A stretch of 64,000 nt of DNA from Myxococcales bacterium (lineage in GTDB: Bacteria; Myxococcota_A; Polyangia; Fen-1088), in the NCBI GenBank assembly GCA_022184915.1, contig JAGTJU010000002.1:806001-870000 (forward strand). The letters are read 5' to 3'. Both the position numbers and the translations under genes were made by a program. Below, one piece after another: positions 6,914-14,993 of this stretch. The first letter of the stretch is position 1. Every line of letters starts with the position of its first letter. The notes under the pieces were generated by a model that saw nothing but the letters and a program-made list of their open reading frames with translations, made no database searches and was not told the origin of the DNA.

Positions 6914-9364
6914 ATGCGATCGACCGAACGGCTTGCCCGTATTCCCAGTTTGGTTTGGGCGACCCTCTTCGCGGCTGCCCTCGTTCTGCCAGGGCTCGGG
7001 AGCTTCGGGTTCTGGGACCCCTGGGAGCTGAACCTCGCCGAGCGTGCCCGCGAGATGCTCGACACGGGCCACGCGTTCGACGTGACCGCCAACGGGCGCT
7101 ACGCCCCGCAGCCTCCGCTCGACCTGGCGCTGAGCGCTCTCGGCATGAAGGTGTTCGGGGCCAGCGAGTGGGGGGGGCGTCTTCTGCAGGGCCTCCTGGC
7201 CATCGCCAACCTCTTGGCCGTTTACTGGGCGGGGGTAGGGCTTCTGCGCCGCCGGGCCGCCCTGCTGTCGGTGATCGTTCTCGGCACGATGCCGCTCTTC
7301 TTCTTGCAGGCGCGTCAGCTGACGTCCGATATGGGGCTTTCGTTTTCGCTGGCGCTCTCCCTGGGAGGGCTCGGCCGTTTCGCCTGGCCGCCCACGGGGC
7401 AGCGGCGCTGGCGAGATTTCGCCGTGGCGTGCGTGGGCTTGGTCCTGGGACACATCGCGGGGGGCGGCCTGTTGGGCATCGCCCTGCCGTGCCTCACCCT
7501 TGCAGGAACGCTCTTGGCGACGTGGTCCCTCGTGCCTATCGACCCCAAGGCGCATCCGGCGGCGGGCCCGGGTGAACCGCTGATGGCAGCGCTCACGGCC
7601 CCGGGTGTGGGCGTCGACGTGCCTGCGGGCTCGGCCTTGGGCACAGGGCTCTTTGTCCGGGGCACCCGGGGCCGATGGCCCTTGCTCGTGCTCTTTGCCC
7701 TTGGCCTCGTGGTTCTGTGGCTTGCTTTGGGGTCAAACGTCGCGGGCCAGTACAACGCCTGGCTGGGCGGCACCCCTCGGGGAGGAACCCCTTCCCAGCT
7801 CTTCGTCTACTTCATTCGACAGGTCGGCTTTGGCACCTTCCCGTGGAGCGCGCTGGCTGTGTTCGCCCTCGGACGAGCCCTGGTGCGTGCCTCAGGCGCC
7901 GACGCGGAAGCCGGCGTGCCTCCCGTTCATGAGCAGGGGGACGTCGGCGATCGGCGCGCGCGGCTTGCGTTCGTGGAGGCGTACTGGTTGGTGGGGGCTG
8001 GCTTCGGCTTTGCGCTTTCGACCGTCCACGTGCTGATGGTGGGCGATGCGCGCTTCGCGGTGTTGGCGCCCATTGCGCTCGCGCTTGGCGGGTTCCTCGA
8101 CGAAGCCCTCGAGGCCGAGCGCCCCCAGCCTGTGCTGGGGCTCCTTGCTGCCACGGGCATCATGATTTTGGCGCGCGACTTCAAGTTGGTGCCTGAAGAC
8201 CTTTTCTCGGTGCACCTGCTCGAGACGCTCAAATGGCCGCCCACCATGCGGGTCGGTCTGGCACCCTTGCTATTGGGGTTGGTCGTAGCGGTGGGTGTCT
8301 ACCTCGGACTGGCAACGCGAACGCGCGCGCTCGCGGGCTTTCGCCCTCCGGCGCCTCAACGTCCGGAAGGCAACGGCCGGTCATGGCGTTACGAGGCGGC
8401 CCGGCTTTACGCTTGGGGGCAGGCCCTCATCATTCGGGTCGGGCGCTACGGCATTCACATCGCGCTTGGGGCTGCGGTGATCTTCGCGTTGGGCGTGTGC
8501 CAGATGCTGATCCCCAGACTCTCTCATCACTTTTCGTTCAAGCCCGTTTTCGAGTCTTTGGTGCATGTCTCCAAACCCGGAGATCCCTTCGGCCGCTACC
8601 GCGTTCAAGGGCACGGCATCCAGTTTTACACCGCCCGCCAGATCGAAGAGATCCCCTCTCAGGATCGGCTCATCTCCTTCTTCAAATCGAATCGGCGTGC
8701 ATTCTGCCTGGTGAACACCGACGACCTGGCTGCGCTCGATGCCGCCTTCAAGACGGCCGCCGTGCCCTACGTCGTGCTGGACGCGTCTTCGAGCCGCTTC
8801 CTTTTGCTCTCGAACCAGACGGAGCCGGGCCAAGAGGACCAAAACCCGCTCAAGCGGAACGTGTGGATGGCCCCGCGGCCGCCGGTGCCGATCTCCGAGC
8901 CCGGCGCGGCGGCCGTGACGTACCAGTGGCCCGACGAGCGGCCTCCGTGGACCTACCCGGTGAAGATGAGCACCGTATTCCAGGATGCGGTCGAGCTCAT
9001 CGGGGCCGACTTTCCGTCGTCCGTGCGCCGGCCTGCCAAGATCCCCTTGACGCTTTATCTTCGTGTACGGCGCCGGCCCGCTCCGGGCTTCAAGGTCTTC
9101 GTGCACGTGGACGTGCCCGGGCATCCACGCCTCATTGGCGATCACGAGCCGCTCGCGGGTGCTTTCCCCACCTCGTTCTGGCTTCCCGGAGAGTACATCC
9201 GCGATCGCACCGAAATCGATGCGCCCCTCATGACCACCGTGGCAGGCACGTATACGGTGTACATCGGCTTCTGGCCGGGCGGCGAGGGACAAAGGTGGCG
9301 GATCACCTCGGGCCCCAACGATGGCGCCGATCGCGCCACCCTGGGTACCATCCAGATTCGATGA
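6914..9364 (+). CDS. GT39/ArnT-like polytopic glycosyltransferase
   Basis: An 816-residue membrane protein. The N-terminal two thirds contain about ten hydrophobic segments, and the first loop carries the acidic motif F-W-D-P-W-E-L. This corresponds to the catalytic D-E loop of the PMT/ArnT (dolichyl-phosphate-mannose-mannosyltransferase) superfamily. Such enzymes move a sugar from a polyprenyl-phosphate carrier to lipid A, protein or glycan on the outer side of the membrane. The last 230 or so residues, after a final membrane segment, form a soluble beta-rich domain. Acceptor and donor cannot be deduced. The PilZ protein gene starts 25 bases after the stop, so both may be co-transcribed, as for c-di-GMP-controlled envelope glycosylation (inference). 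Confidence 0.83.
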   Translation: MRSTERLARIPSLVWATLFAAALVLPGLGSFGFWDPWELNLAERAREMLDTGHAFDVTANGRYAPQPPLDLALSALGMKVFGASEWGGRLLQGLLAIANLLAVYWAGVGLLRRRAALLSVIVLGTMPLFFLQARQLTSDMGLSFSLALSLGGLGRFAWPPTGQRRWRDFAVACVGLVLGHIAGGGLLGIALPCLTLAGTLLATWSLVPIDPKAHPAAGPGEPLMAALTAPGVGVDVPAGSALGTGLFVRGTRGRWPLLVLFALGLVVLWLALGSNVAGQYNAWLGGTPRGGTPSQLFVYFIRQVGFGTFPWSALAVFALGRALVRASGADAEAGVPPVHEQGDVGDRRARLAFVEAYWLVGAGFGFALSTVHVLMVGDARFAVLAPIALALGGFLDEALEAERPQPVLGLLAATGIMILARDFKLVPEDLFSVHLLETLKWPPTMRVGLAPLLLGLVVAVGVYLGLATRTRALAGFRPPAPQRPEGNGRSWRYEAARLYAWGQALIIRVGRYGIHIALGAAVIFALGVCQMLIPRLSHHFSFKPVFESLVHVSKPGDPFGRYRVQGHGIQFYTARQIEEIPSQDRLISFFKSNRRAFCLVNTDDLAALDAAFKTAAVPYVVLDASSSRFLLLSNQTEPGQEDQNPLKRNVWMAPRPPVPISEPGAAAVTYQWPDERPPWTYPVKMSTVFQDAVELIGADFPSSVRRPAKIPLTLYLRVRRRPAPGFKVFVHVDVPGHPRLIGDHEPLAGAFPTSFWLPGEYIRDRTEIDAPLMTTVAGTYTVYIGFWPGGEGQRWRITSGPNDGADRATLGTIQIR

Positions 9365-9389
9365 ACCGACGAACCCCGGACCTCTTCGC

Positions 9390-9809
9390 ATGAAGAAAGA
9401 ACGGCGACGTGTCACCGGGCCGGCGAAGAAAGAGCGACGCGTTGGCCAGCGGCGCGCCCACCCGCGTGTGCCGGTCAAGATCGAGGTCGACTACCGCAGC
9501 GACGATAACTTTCTCTTCGCCTACATCACGGACCTGTCCGCGATGGGCATCTTCGTGAAGACCACCGAGCCGCACCCCCCCGGCGCGCGCCTGACGCTCC
9601 GCTTTAAGCCTCTTGGTGCCCCCGAATTCGTGGTCGATGGCCAAGTGGTCTGGATCAACCCGGTGCGCCCGGGAGATCCCAACAGCATCAACCCCGGCAT
9701 GGGCATTCAGTTCGTGGATCTGGATCCCGACACCCAACGTCGGCTCACTCGTCTCGTGAGGACGTTCGCCTATCTCGACGACGAGGATTCCACCCTTGGA
9801 AACTCCTGA
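9390..9809 (+). CDS. PilZ-domain cyclic di-GMP-binding protein
   Basis: A 139-residue protein from ATG 9390; a longer in-frame start would overlap the previous gene. A basic N-terminus of about 25 residues leads into one PilZ domain. Both halves of the c-di-GMP site are visible: R-R-A-H-P-R (R-x-x-x-R) near residue 27 and D-L-S-A-M-G ([D/N]-x-S-x-x-G) near residue 50. The remainder (V-V-D-G-Q-V-V-W, G-M-G-I-Q-F) matches the myxobacterial single-domain PilZ type. It is probably a c-di-GMP adaptor acting on a partner protein; the neighbouring glycosyltransferase is the obvious candidate. The GGDEF cyclase at 3.8 kb could supply the ligand. Confidence 0.92.
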   Translation: MKKERRRVTGPAKKERRVGQRRAHPRVPVKIEVDYRSDDNFLFAYITDLSAMGIFVKTTEPHPPGARLTLRFKPLGAPEFVVDGQVVWINPVRPGDPNSINPGMGIQFVDLDPDTQRRLTRLVRTFAYLDDEDSTLGNS

Positions 9810-9875
9810 CGCTGCAGCCCCCATGAGGCATGTGAGAAAATTTGACAGGCCGCTTTTGTCGCGGAGACTCGATCC

Positions 9876-10172
9876 ATGAGGCGTTCCCTTGGCTCGACGA
9901 ACCCGGCGCCGCGTCGGCCCCGTGGGCCGGCTTCCGCCACTGACCCTCTGCCCGCCCCGTCGCGGCTGAGCGTCCGGATCCGCGCGGTGGCGGCCCTGCG
10001 CCGCACCCGGCACGCGATCGAAGAGATCGAAGTCCAGCTGGACGGCATCCTCGACCATCTGCACGGGCGCCGGCCCCTCGACCATTCGGCGCCCGATCGC
10101 TTGCGCGCGTCGGCCAACGAGGCCCGCGCCGCCATGGCCAGCCTCTCCGATTTCGGTGACCTCTACGGCTGA
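9876..10172 (+). CDS. Small hypothetical protein, helical
   Basis: A 98-residue protein. The first 35 residues are basic and Pro-rich. The rest is predicted helical, with Arg/Glu-rich heptad-like spacing (A-I-E-E-I-E-V-Q-L-D-G-I-L-D-H-L). No membrane segment, signal peptide or known motif is visible. Its last 17 bases overlap the start of the CPBP protease gene in another frame, which suggests translational coupling. That overlap and codon use like its neighbours are the main reasons to accept it. Confidence 0.5.
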   Translation: MRRSLGSTNPAPRRPRGPASATDPLPAPSRLSVRIRAVAALRRTRHAIEEIEVQLDGILDHLHGRRPLDHSAPDRLRASANEARAAMASLSDFGDLYG

Positions 10173-10929
10173 GCGTGAGGCCACGCCGCGCAGCGCTGTG
10201 CGCGAGGCCTTTGTCACCTATGCCGTGGCAACCGCCTTGGCTTCAGGCCTGTTTTGGGCCGGCCAGGTGGTTCCGTTCATCGGGAACAACCTGCACGGCT
10301 TCATCGCCGTGCTCTTTCTCTACGCCCCCACGGTGGCCGCACGGGTCACGCAGGTACCGTTTGATTACGCGCAGGAAGGGGCGCTCACGTTCGAGCGCTG
10401 GCGCCCGCAGCTCGGCGCCTTGGCGTTTGCGCTTCTCTTCACGTGGCCTCCGTTCGTCGGGGGCTTCTTTTGGCTCTACGGAAACGCTTGCCAACCCGAG
10501 GTTCCGGCCTGGGCCGCCTGGTGGTGGCAGACCTTTGCCCCCATCTGCCCGCGGTGGCTCGGCAGCCTCTCGCCGCCTTGGCGCCTGCCCCCTGATTTCG
10601 CTTTGCTTGCGCTCACGCAGGTTCTGGTGGTCGCGCTGCCCGAGGAGCTGTTTTTTCGCGGGTACCTGTGGTCGCGCTTGTCCTCGCGCTGGCCGGGCAC
10701 CCGCCGGCTGCTGGGTGCCCCTCTCGGTTTTGCCTGGCTGGTCACCAGCCTGCTTTTCGCCCTCGGACACGTGGCGGTGGATCTCGATCCAGGTCGCATG
10801 GCGGTGATCTTCCCTGCGCTGGTGTTTGGGTGGATGAGGGCACGCTCGGGCTCAATCGTGCCGGGCGTGGTCTTCCACGCCTCGTGCAACCTGCTCTCCG
10901 ACGTGCTCTACGAGACTTACTTCCGCTGA
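10156..10929 (+). CDS. CPBP-family intramembrane glutamic endopeptidase
   Basis: A 257-residue membrane protein starting at GTG 10156 inside the end of the previous gene. It has about six to seven hydrophobic segments and the full CPBP (Abi/CAAX protease) signature: E-E-L-F-F-R (motif 1), F-A-L-G-H (motif 2) and H-A-S-C-N (motif 4). The glutamate pair and two histidines are the catalytic residues, so the protease is probably active. Relatives cleave prenylated or membrane-embedded substrates, and in Myxococcota some process C-terminal sorting tails (myxosortases). I cannot tell which type this is, and no MYXO-CTERM substrate lies in the window. It ends 5 bases from a convergent gene. Confidence 0.85.
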   Translation: MTSTAEREATPRSAVREAFVTYAVATALASGLFWAGQVVPFIGNNLHGFIAVLFLYAPTVAARVTQVPFDYAQEGALTFERWRPQLGALAFALLFTWPPFVGGFFWLYGNACQPEVPAWAAWWWQTFAPICPRWLGSLSPPWRLPPDFALLALTQVLVVALPEELFFRGYLWSRLSSRWPGTRRLLGAPLGFAWLVTSLLFALGHVAVDLDPGRMAVIFPALVFGWMRARSGSIVPGVVFHASCNLLSDVLYETYFR

Positions 10930-10934
10930 CAGCT

Positions 10935-11912
10935 CTAGCCGTGCGTCTCCCTCAGCGCCAGGGCGACCTCGTCAGGGCCGAGACGGCGATCGGTGCGGTA
11001 CAGCAGGAGCGAGCGCTCGAGCACGGCCTCCAGCTCGCGGAAGTTTCCGGGCCAGCTGTGCTGCTGGAGCGCTTCGATGGCGCCCTTCGTGAGCTCGATG
11101 GATCGACGCTGCTCTTCCACGTTCGCCCGGCGCATGTCTTCGGGGCCCCTGAGCGTCAGAGGCACCCCCGTTTGCTCCAGGATGCGGTTACCCATCCACA
11201 CCGCCGCGGCGGCGATGTCGTCCAGGCGCTCTCTCAGAGGCGGCAACCACAGGACGATCCGGGCCAGGCGGTAATAGAGATCATGCCGAAACCGCCCCGC
11301 TGCCACCTCGGCGCGCAAGTCTTTGTCCGACAGCGCCAGTGCGCTCACCCGAACCCGACACTCCTGCGCTGACCCGCCCGGCGCCGCACGACGGATCACG
11401 CGGCCCGTCTTCAGGATACGCAGCAGCTCGTTCTGCACCCTCGGGCTGAGCTCGGCCGCCTCTTCGATGAGCAAGGTGCCCTCGTTGGCCTCTTCCGCCA
11501 GCCCCGGCTGCTCTCCTTCGCCACAGAGCCGGCTGAGTGCTGCCTCTTCCGGATATCCTCCCAGGTCCACCCGCACGGTGCGCCCGTGCGGGGCCACCAG
11601 GTGGGACAACGCTCGCGCCAAGCCACCTTTGCCGGTCCCTGGCTCGCCCAAGATCAGCAAGTTGGTGCGATAGGGGCGGTCCGAGAGCCTTTCGAGGACG
11701 TCCAACACGTGGCTCATGGCAGGGTGAGCCGACGCGACCCGAATCAGGGTGGCGATCCAGCGCGCGGCCGCGGGCTCCAGTGACGCCAGGCGCGGTGACG
11801 CGGTATCGGTGATCGGCGCCAGGGGCGCTGAGTCAGGGGTGCGGGCGCGCGACGCGCCGGATTTTTTTCCGGTGGTGGAGCTGCGGGGCGGGGATGAAGT
11901 CTTCGCAGACAT
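10935..11912 (-). CDS. Sigma54-activator-like AAA+ protein lacking GAFTGA loop and HTH
   Basis: A 325-residue protein from ATG 11912, four bases after the NUDIX stop, so it is translationally coupled. After about 45 low-complexity residues it is one AAA+ domain: Walker A G-E-P-G-T-G-K-G, Walker B-like L-L-I-E-E-A-A-E-L (Asp replaced by Glu) and an arginine-finger segment F-R-H-D-L-Y-Y-R-L. The late segment W-P-G-N-F-R-E-L-E is typical of sigma54 activators. The loop that normally carries E-L-F-G-x-x-x-G-A-F-T-G-A is missing: sequence passes from Y-P-E-E-A-A-L-S-R-L to a short linker and then Walker B. There is no receiver, FHA or helix-turn-helix domain. It may be an anti-activator or a remodelling ATPase rather than a sigma54 activator. 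Confidence 0.8.
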   Translation of the reverse strand: MSAKTSSPPRSSTTGKKSGASRARTPDSAPLAPITDTASPRLASLEPAAARWIATLIRVASAHPAMSHVLDVLERLSDRPYRTNLLILGEPGTGKGGLARALSHLVAPHGRTVRVDLGGYPEEAALSRLCGEGEQPGLAEEANEGTLLIEEAAELSPRVQNELLRILKTGRVIRRAAPGGSAQECRVRVSALALSDKDLRAEVAAGRFRHDLYYRLARIVLWLPPLRERLDDIAAAAVWMGNRILEQTGVPLTLRGPEDMRRANVEEQRRSIELTKGAIEALQQHSWPGNFRELEAVLERSLLLYRTDRRLGPDEVALALRETHG

Positions 11913-11916
11913 GCGT

Positions 11917-12348
11917 TCAGCTCCGCTTGACGCCCAACAACAGGTCGGTCGTTGCCTGATCCGCGGCAGGGAAGGGATACCGCTCGAACTCGTCCGAGCG
12001 CACCCATCGAAAATCGGCCACGCGCAGCGTCTGCAGAGCGGGCTCGGCTTCACCCGTGGCAGAAGGCTCGAAGCGGGCGTCGTAAAGGATGAGGTCCACG
12101 CCGTACCCTTCGTACTGGTGGGTACGCTTGGCGATGGGCTTGTGCACCTCGATCCGCGCGCCCAGTCGCTCGAGGAGCTCTCGCCGCAGGGCCTCCTCGT
12201 CGGTCTCTCCGGCTTCCACTCGGCCGCCCGGGAACTCCCAAAGTCCGGCCAGAACAGCCGTCTTTCGGCGCTGCGTGATGAGGTACTTGTCGCCCTTGGC
12301 GATCACGGCCGCAACCACCCGAATGCGCGGTGTTCCTGAGGTCGTCAT
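11917..12348 (-). CDS. NUDIX hydrolase, MutT-like (8-oxo-dGTP pyrophosphatase family)
   Basis: A 143-residue protein from ATG 12348; in-frame ATGs at 12360 and 12369 are alternatives. The NUDIX box is complete near residues 40-62: G-R-V-E-A-G-E, then R-R-E-L-L-E-R-L-G, matching G-x5-E-x7-R-E-x-x-E-x-x-G. The fold A-A-V-I-A-K-G-D-K-Y-L-I-T-Q-R-R before it and the W-E-F-P-G-G lead-in are typical of MutT, which removes oxidised dGTP from the nucleotide pool using Mg2+. MutT specificity is plausible but not proven. It sits upstream of, and coupled to, the AAA+ gene. Confidence 0.9.
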   Translation of the reverse strand: MTTSGTPRIRVVAAVIAKGDKYLITQRRKTAVLAGLWEFPGGRVEAGETDEEALRRELLERLGARIEVHKPIAKRTHQYEGYGVDLILYDARFEPSATGEAEPALQTLRVADFRWVRSDEFERYPFPAADQATTDLLLGVKRS

Positions 12349-12455
12349 GAGGACGCGCATGTTAACCACGACGACGCTGTTTCGGGAACCCCCCAGCGCG
12401 GGGAGACCGGGCGCAAAGATCTGTCCTCACGGAACGACCGTGCTACATAGGGGGC

Positions 12456-12890
12456 ATGCCCAAGCGCGTGACTCCCCCCGAAGCAGCCGAGCTGATGAAG
12501 CAGGGTTGGCGCTACCTCGACGTGCGGTCGGTGCCCGAATTCGAGGCCGGCCACCCCGAAGGCGCCTTGAACGTGCCGTTGCTGCACATGCAGAACGGAC
12601 GCCTGATTGGCAATCCAGACTTCCAAAGCGTGGTCGAGGGTCTCTTCGCGAAGGACGACCCTCTGGTCGTAGGGTGCAAGATGGGCGGCCGTTCACTTCA
12701 GGCTGCCACGCTGATGGAGGCCGCAGGCTTCACGCAGATCGTGGACGTGCGCGGTGGTTTTGCCGGTGAACGCGACCCCTACGGACGCGTGACGGTGCCG
12801 GGTTGGGCTGACTCTGGTCTGCCCGTATCCACCGCCTCTCCCGAAGGCTCGGCCTATGCCGAGCTCGCCGCCAAGGTCAAAGCGCCCTGA
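12456..12890 (+). CDS. Rhodanese-like domain protein
   Basis: A 144-residue single rhodanese domain. The family's Y-L-D-V-R-S and the H-P-E-G-A-L-N-V-P-L segment are present. The active-site loop reads G-C-K-M-G-G-R-S near residue 73, so the sulfur-accepting Cys is there with the usual seven-residue loop. Such stand-alone domains carry persulfide sulfur from thiosulfate or other donors to acceptors such as glutathione or cyanide. A C-terminal extension of about 25 residues lies outside the fold. No signal peptide is seen, so it is cytoplasmic. It faces the double-FHA gene, with a hairpin between the two stops. Confidence 0.9.
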   Translation: MPKRVTPPEAAELMKQGWRYLDVRSVPEFEAGHPEGALNVPLLHMQNGRLIGNPDFQSVVEGLFAKDDPLVVGCKMGGRSLQAATLMEAAGFTQIVDVRGGFAGERDPYGRVTVPGWADSGLPVSTASPEGSAYAELAAKVKAP

Positions 12891-12894
12891 AGGG

Positions 12895-12933
12895 CCGCAC
12901 GGAGCGAACGAAAAAGAGGTGCCGTCCGTGCGG
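12895..12933. terminator. Hairpin between convergent rhodanese and FHA genes
   Basis: CCGCACGGA (12895-12903) pairs perfectly with TCCGTGCGG (12925-12933). It lies between the ends of two convergent genes, the position expected for a bidirectional terminator. The loop is long (21 bases) and includes AAAAA. Confidence 0.5.
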
Positions 12934-12944
12934 GGCGCCTGCCG

Positions 12945-14807
12945 TCATTCCGGCAGGCTGATGCCGTTGCGTTCACAAAGAGAGCGGACGAGCTGCTTGT
13001 TTTTGTCGTCGAGGCGTTCGTACGCTTTGACGGCACCGGCTTGGTCTCGCAGCGAGCACGAGCAGACGGCGATGATTTGATACGCCCGCACCAGCCCTGG
13101 CTTGAGCCTGAGCGCTTTGCGAGAGGAGGCGATGGCGGCGGCGTACTGCCCCTTGAGCCACGCGTCTTGCGCCTCCTTGATGTATTCGTCGGCGTCGCCG
13201 GGCGGGAGCGGGTCTTCGGTGAGCGCCACCGGAGCGTTGGCCCGCGGGGCGGGCCGCGGGGGAGGCGGCGCTTTGGGGGCTGCGGCCAGGCGCGCCGGCC
13301 GTTCCGCCTCCCGTGGCTTGTCTTGGGGAGCAGGCCGGGCCGCCGCGACTGGGGCTGGAGCCGCCGCGCATGCCGCAACGAGGGCCGTGGCCGCGGGCTG
13401 TCCCGGCACGAGCTTGAGCACCTTCTCCGCTTCCTTGCGGGCGTCGGTGCAGCGCCCCGCGGCCTTGTGTCCCTCTGCCACGTTCAACCGCGCGGCGACG
13501 AAGGTTTGCTGAGCCTGCTCGACCAGGCGCGTGGCGTCCCCGGCGAAGCGGCTATCGGCGGCTATGGCGGCGGCGATCTTGCGAGCGGGTTCGATGCGCC
13601 CGGCCTCGGCCTCCACCTCCAGCCGCGCCAGAGCCGCTTCGGCGGCCCTCTCAACGGCAATCTGCTTTTTCAGGGCAACGCCCTCCGGCCCCGCCTGAAC
13701 GGCGGGAGGCAGTTGACCCAGCGTGGCTTGTGCTTGGTCCCACTGGCCCTGCGCGATCATGGCACTCACGCTTTCGAGTGTTGGGCCTTGGGGCTGAGGC
13801 ACGGGCGCGGCCGGCGGCGGTTCGGGCTCGGGCGCCGCGGGCGGAGCAGGCGGAGGCGTTGGGGTCTCGGGCGCCGCGGGTTCGGGGCGTGTCTGCGCCA
13901 CGGGGGGAGGGGCGGGGGCCTCGTCACCTCCGGACATCGCGAACACGACGATGGCCAACACGACCGATGCCACCGCGGCGCTGATGACGAGAGGCTTTTT
14001 GGAACCCCGTAGGCCCGGGAGGCTGGCTGCTCCGAAGACGTCCTCACCCACCAAGAACTTGAGCCGCACGTGGCCAAGCTCGATCACGTCGCCGCTGTCG
14101 AGGACCATGCGTTCTTGCGGGGCGCCGTTGACGCGCACGCCGTTTGCGCTCTCGAGATCCACCACCACGTACCGCTCTCCGTCTCGGATCACCTTGGCAT
14201 GATGGCGCGAGATCGACTTGTGGTTGAGGATGATGTCGTTTTCCGGTGTGCGTCCGATGACCAGGGACGCACGGTCCAGCGCGAACTCGGCGCCCGAGAG
14301 CTGCGTCGACATGACGACCAAGCGCCCAGGAGGCGGAGCGTTCAGCCCGAAATCCAGCCCCTGGTCTGCCAGCGTGCGGACGGGGATCGTGGGCGCACCT
14401 TCGATGATGTCCCCTTGCATCCCCAACGCGGGCGACGGAGAGGGCGATGAAGCGCGGGGCGGCGGTGTCTCGCTGCCGACCCGGGCACGGTTCACAGCGG
14501 GAGCCGCGGCTCGCCCGTCGGCGGCTTTGAGGCCCAGCTTGTAGTCGCCAATGGCGATCTGGTCTCCGTCCTTGAGGGCGGTCCTCTGTTTGACGGGCTC
14601 ACCGTTGAGCCTGATCCCGTTGTAGCTCGCCAGGTCTTCAACGAAGAGCGTGCCGTCTTGCCGAACGAAACGCGCGTGATGACGCGAGATATTCTGCTCG
14701 GTAAGCCGGACGGTGTTTCCCTCCTGTCGGCCGACAGTGATCTCGTCTCGGATGAGTGGGACGACGACGGATTTTCCCTCGTCGTCCTCGATGATGAGTT
14801 TGTGCAT
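12945..14807 (-). CDS. Double-FHA membrane protein with C-terminal TPR-like region
   Basis: A 620-residue protein. Two FHA domains occupy about residues 1-95 (V-G-R, S-R-H-H-A-R, N-G-I-R-L-N-G) and about 160-255 (I-G-R-T, S-R-H-H-A-K, N-G-V-R-V-N-G), with a Pro/Ser linker between. One membrane helix (about 270-290) follows, then a Pro/Ala-rich linker and an alpha-helical Ala-rich region ending in a TPR-like unit near residues 540-615. FHA domains bind phosphothreonine, so the cytoplasmic half probably reads Ser/Thr kinase signalling while the helical half lies outside the membrane. The partner is unknown. The DUF1517 gene lies 186 bases upstream on the same strand. Confidence 0.85.
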   Translation of the reverse strand: MHKLIIEDDEGKSVVVPLIRDEITVGRQEGNTVRLTEQNISRHHARFVRQDGTLFVEDLASYNGIRLNGEPVKQRTALKDGDQIAIGDYKLGLKAADGRAAAPAVNRARVGSETPPPRASSPSPSPALGMQGDIIEGAPTIPVRTLADQGLDFGLNAPPPGRLVVMSTQLSGAEFALDRASLVIGRTPENDIILNHKSISRHHAKVIRDGERYVVVDLESANGVRVNGAPQERMVLDSGDVIELGHVRLKFLVGEDVFGAASLPGLRGSKKPLVISAAVASVVLAIVVFAMSGGDEAPAPPPVAQTRPEPAAPETPTPPPAPPAAPEPEPPPAAPVPQPQGPTLESVSAMIAQGQWDQAQATLGQLPPAVQAGPEGVALKKQIAVERAAEAALARLEVEAEAGRIEPARKIAAAIAADSRFAGDATRLVEQAQQTFVAARLNVAEGHKAAGRCTDARKEAEKVLKLVPGQPAATALVAACAAAPAPVAAARPAPQDKPREAERPARLAAAPKAPPPPRPAPRANAPVALTEDPLPPGDADEYIKEAQDAWLKGQYAAAIASSRKALRLKPGLVRAYQIIAVCSCSLRDQAGAVKAYERLDDKNKQLVRSLCERNGISLPE

Positions 14808-14993
14808 CGAACCCTTGTTGGAACGCCGCTCGGGTGTCTGCCGACTTTAGCCGTCGAGCGTTCGGTCGGTCAAGCCGACTGGCCTCCGAAACTCGTGTGT
14901 TTTGAGGCCGTTGGGCGGCGCTCGGGGGCGAAGCCGCCCGGGGCGGCGTCCCTCCTGCTGCGCCCCCCTCCCGCAGTGCGGCGGTGGCTGGGC

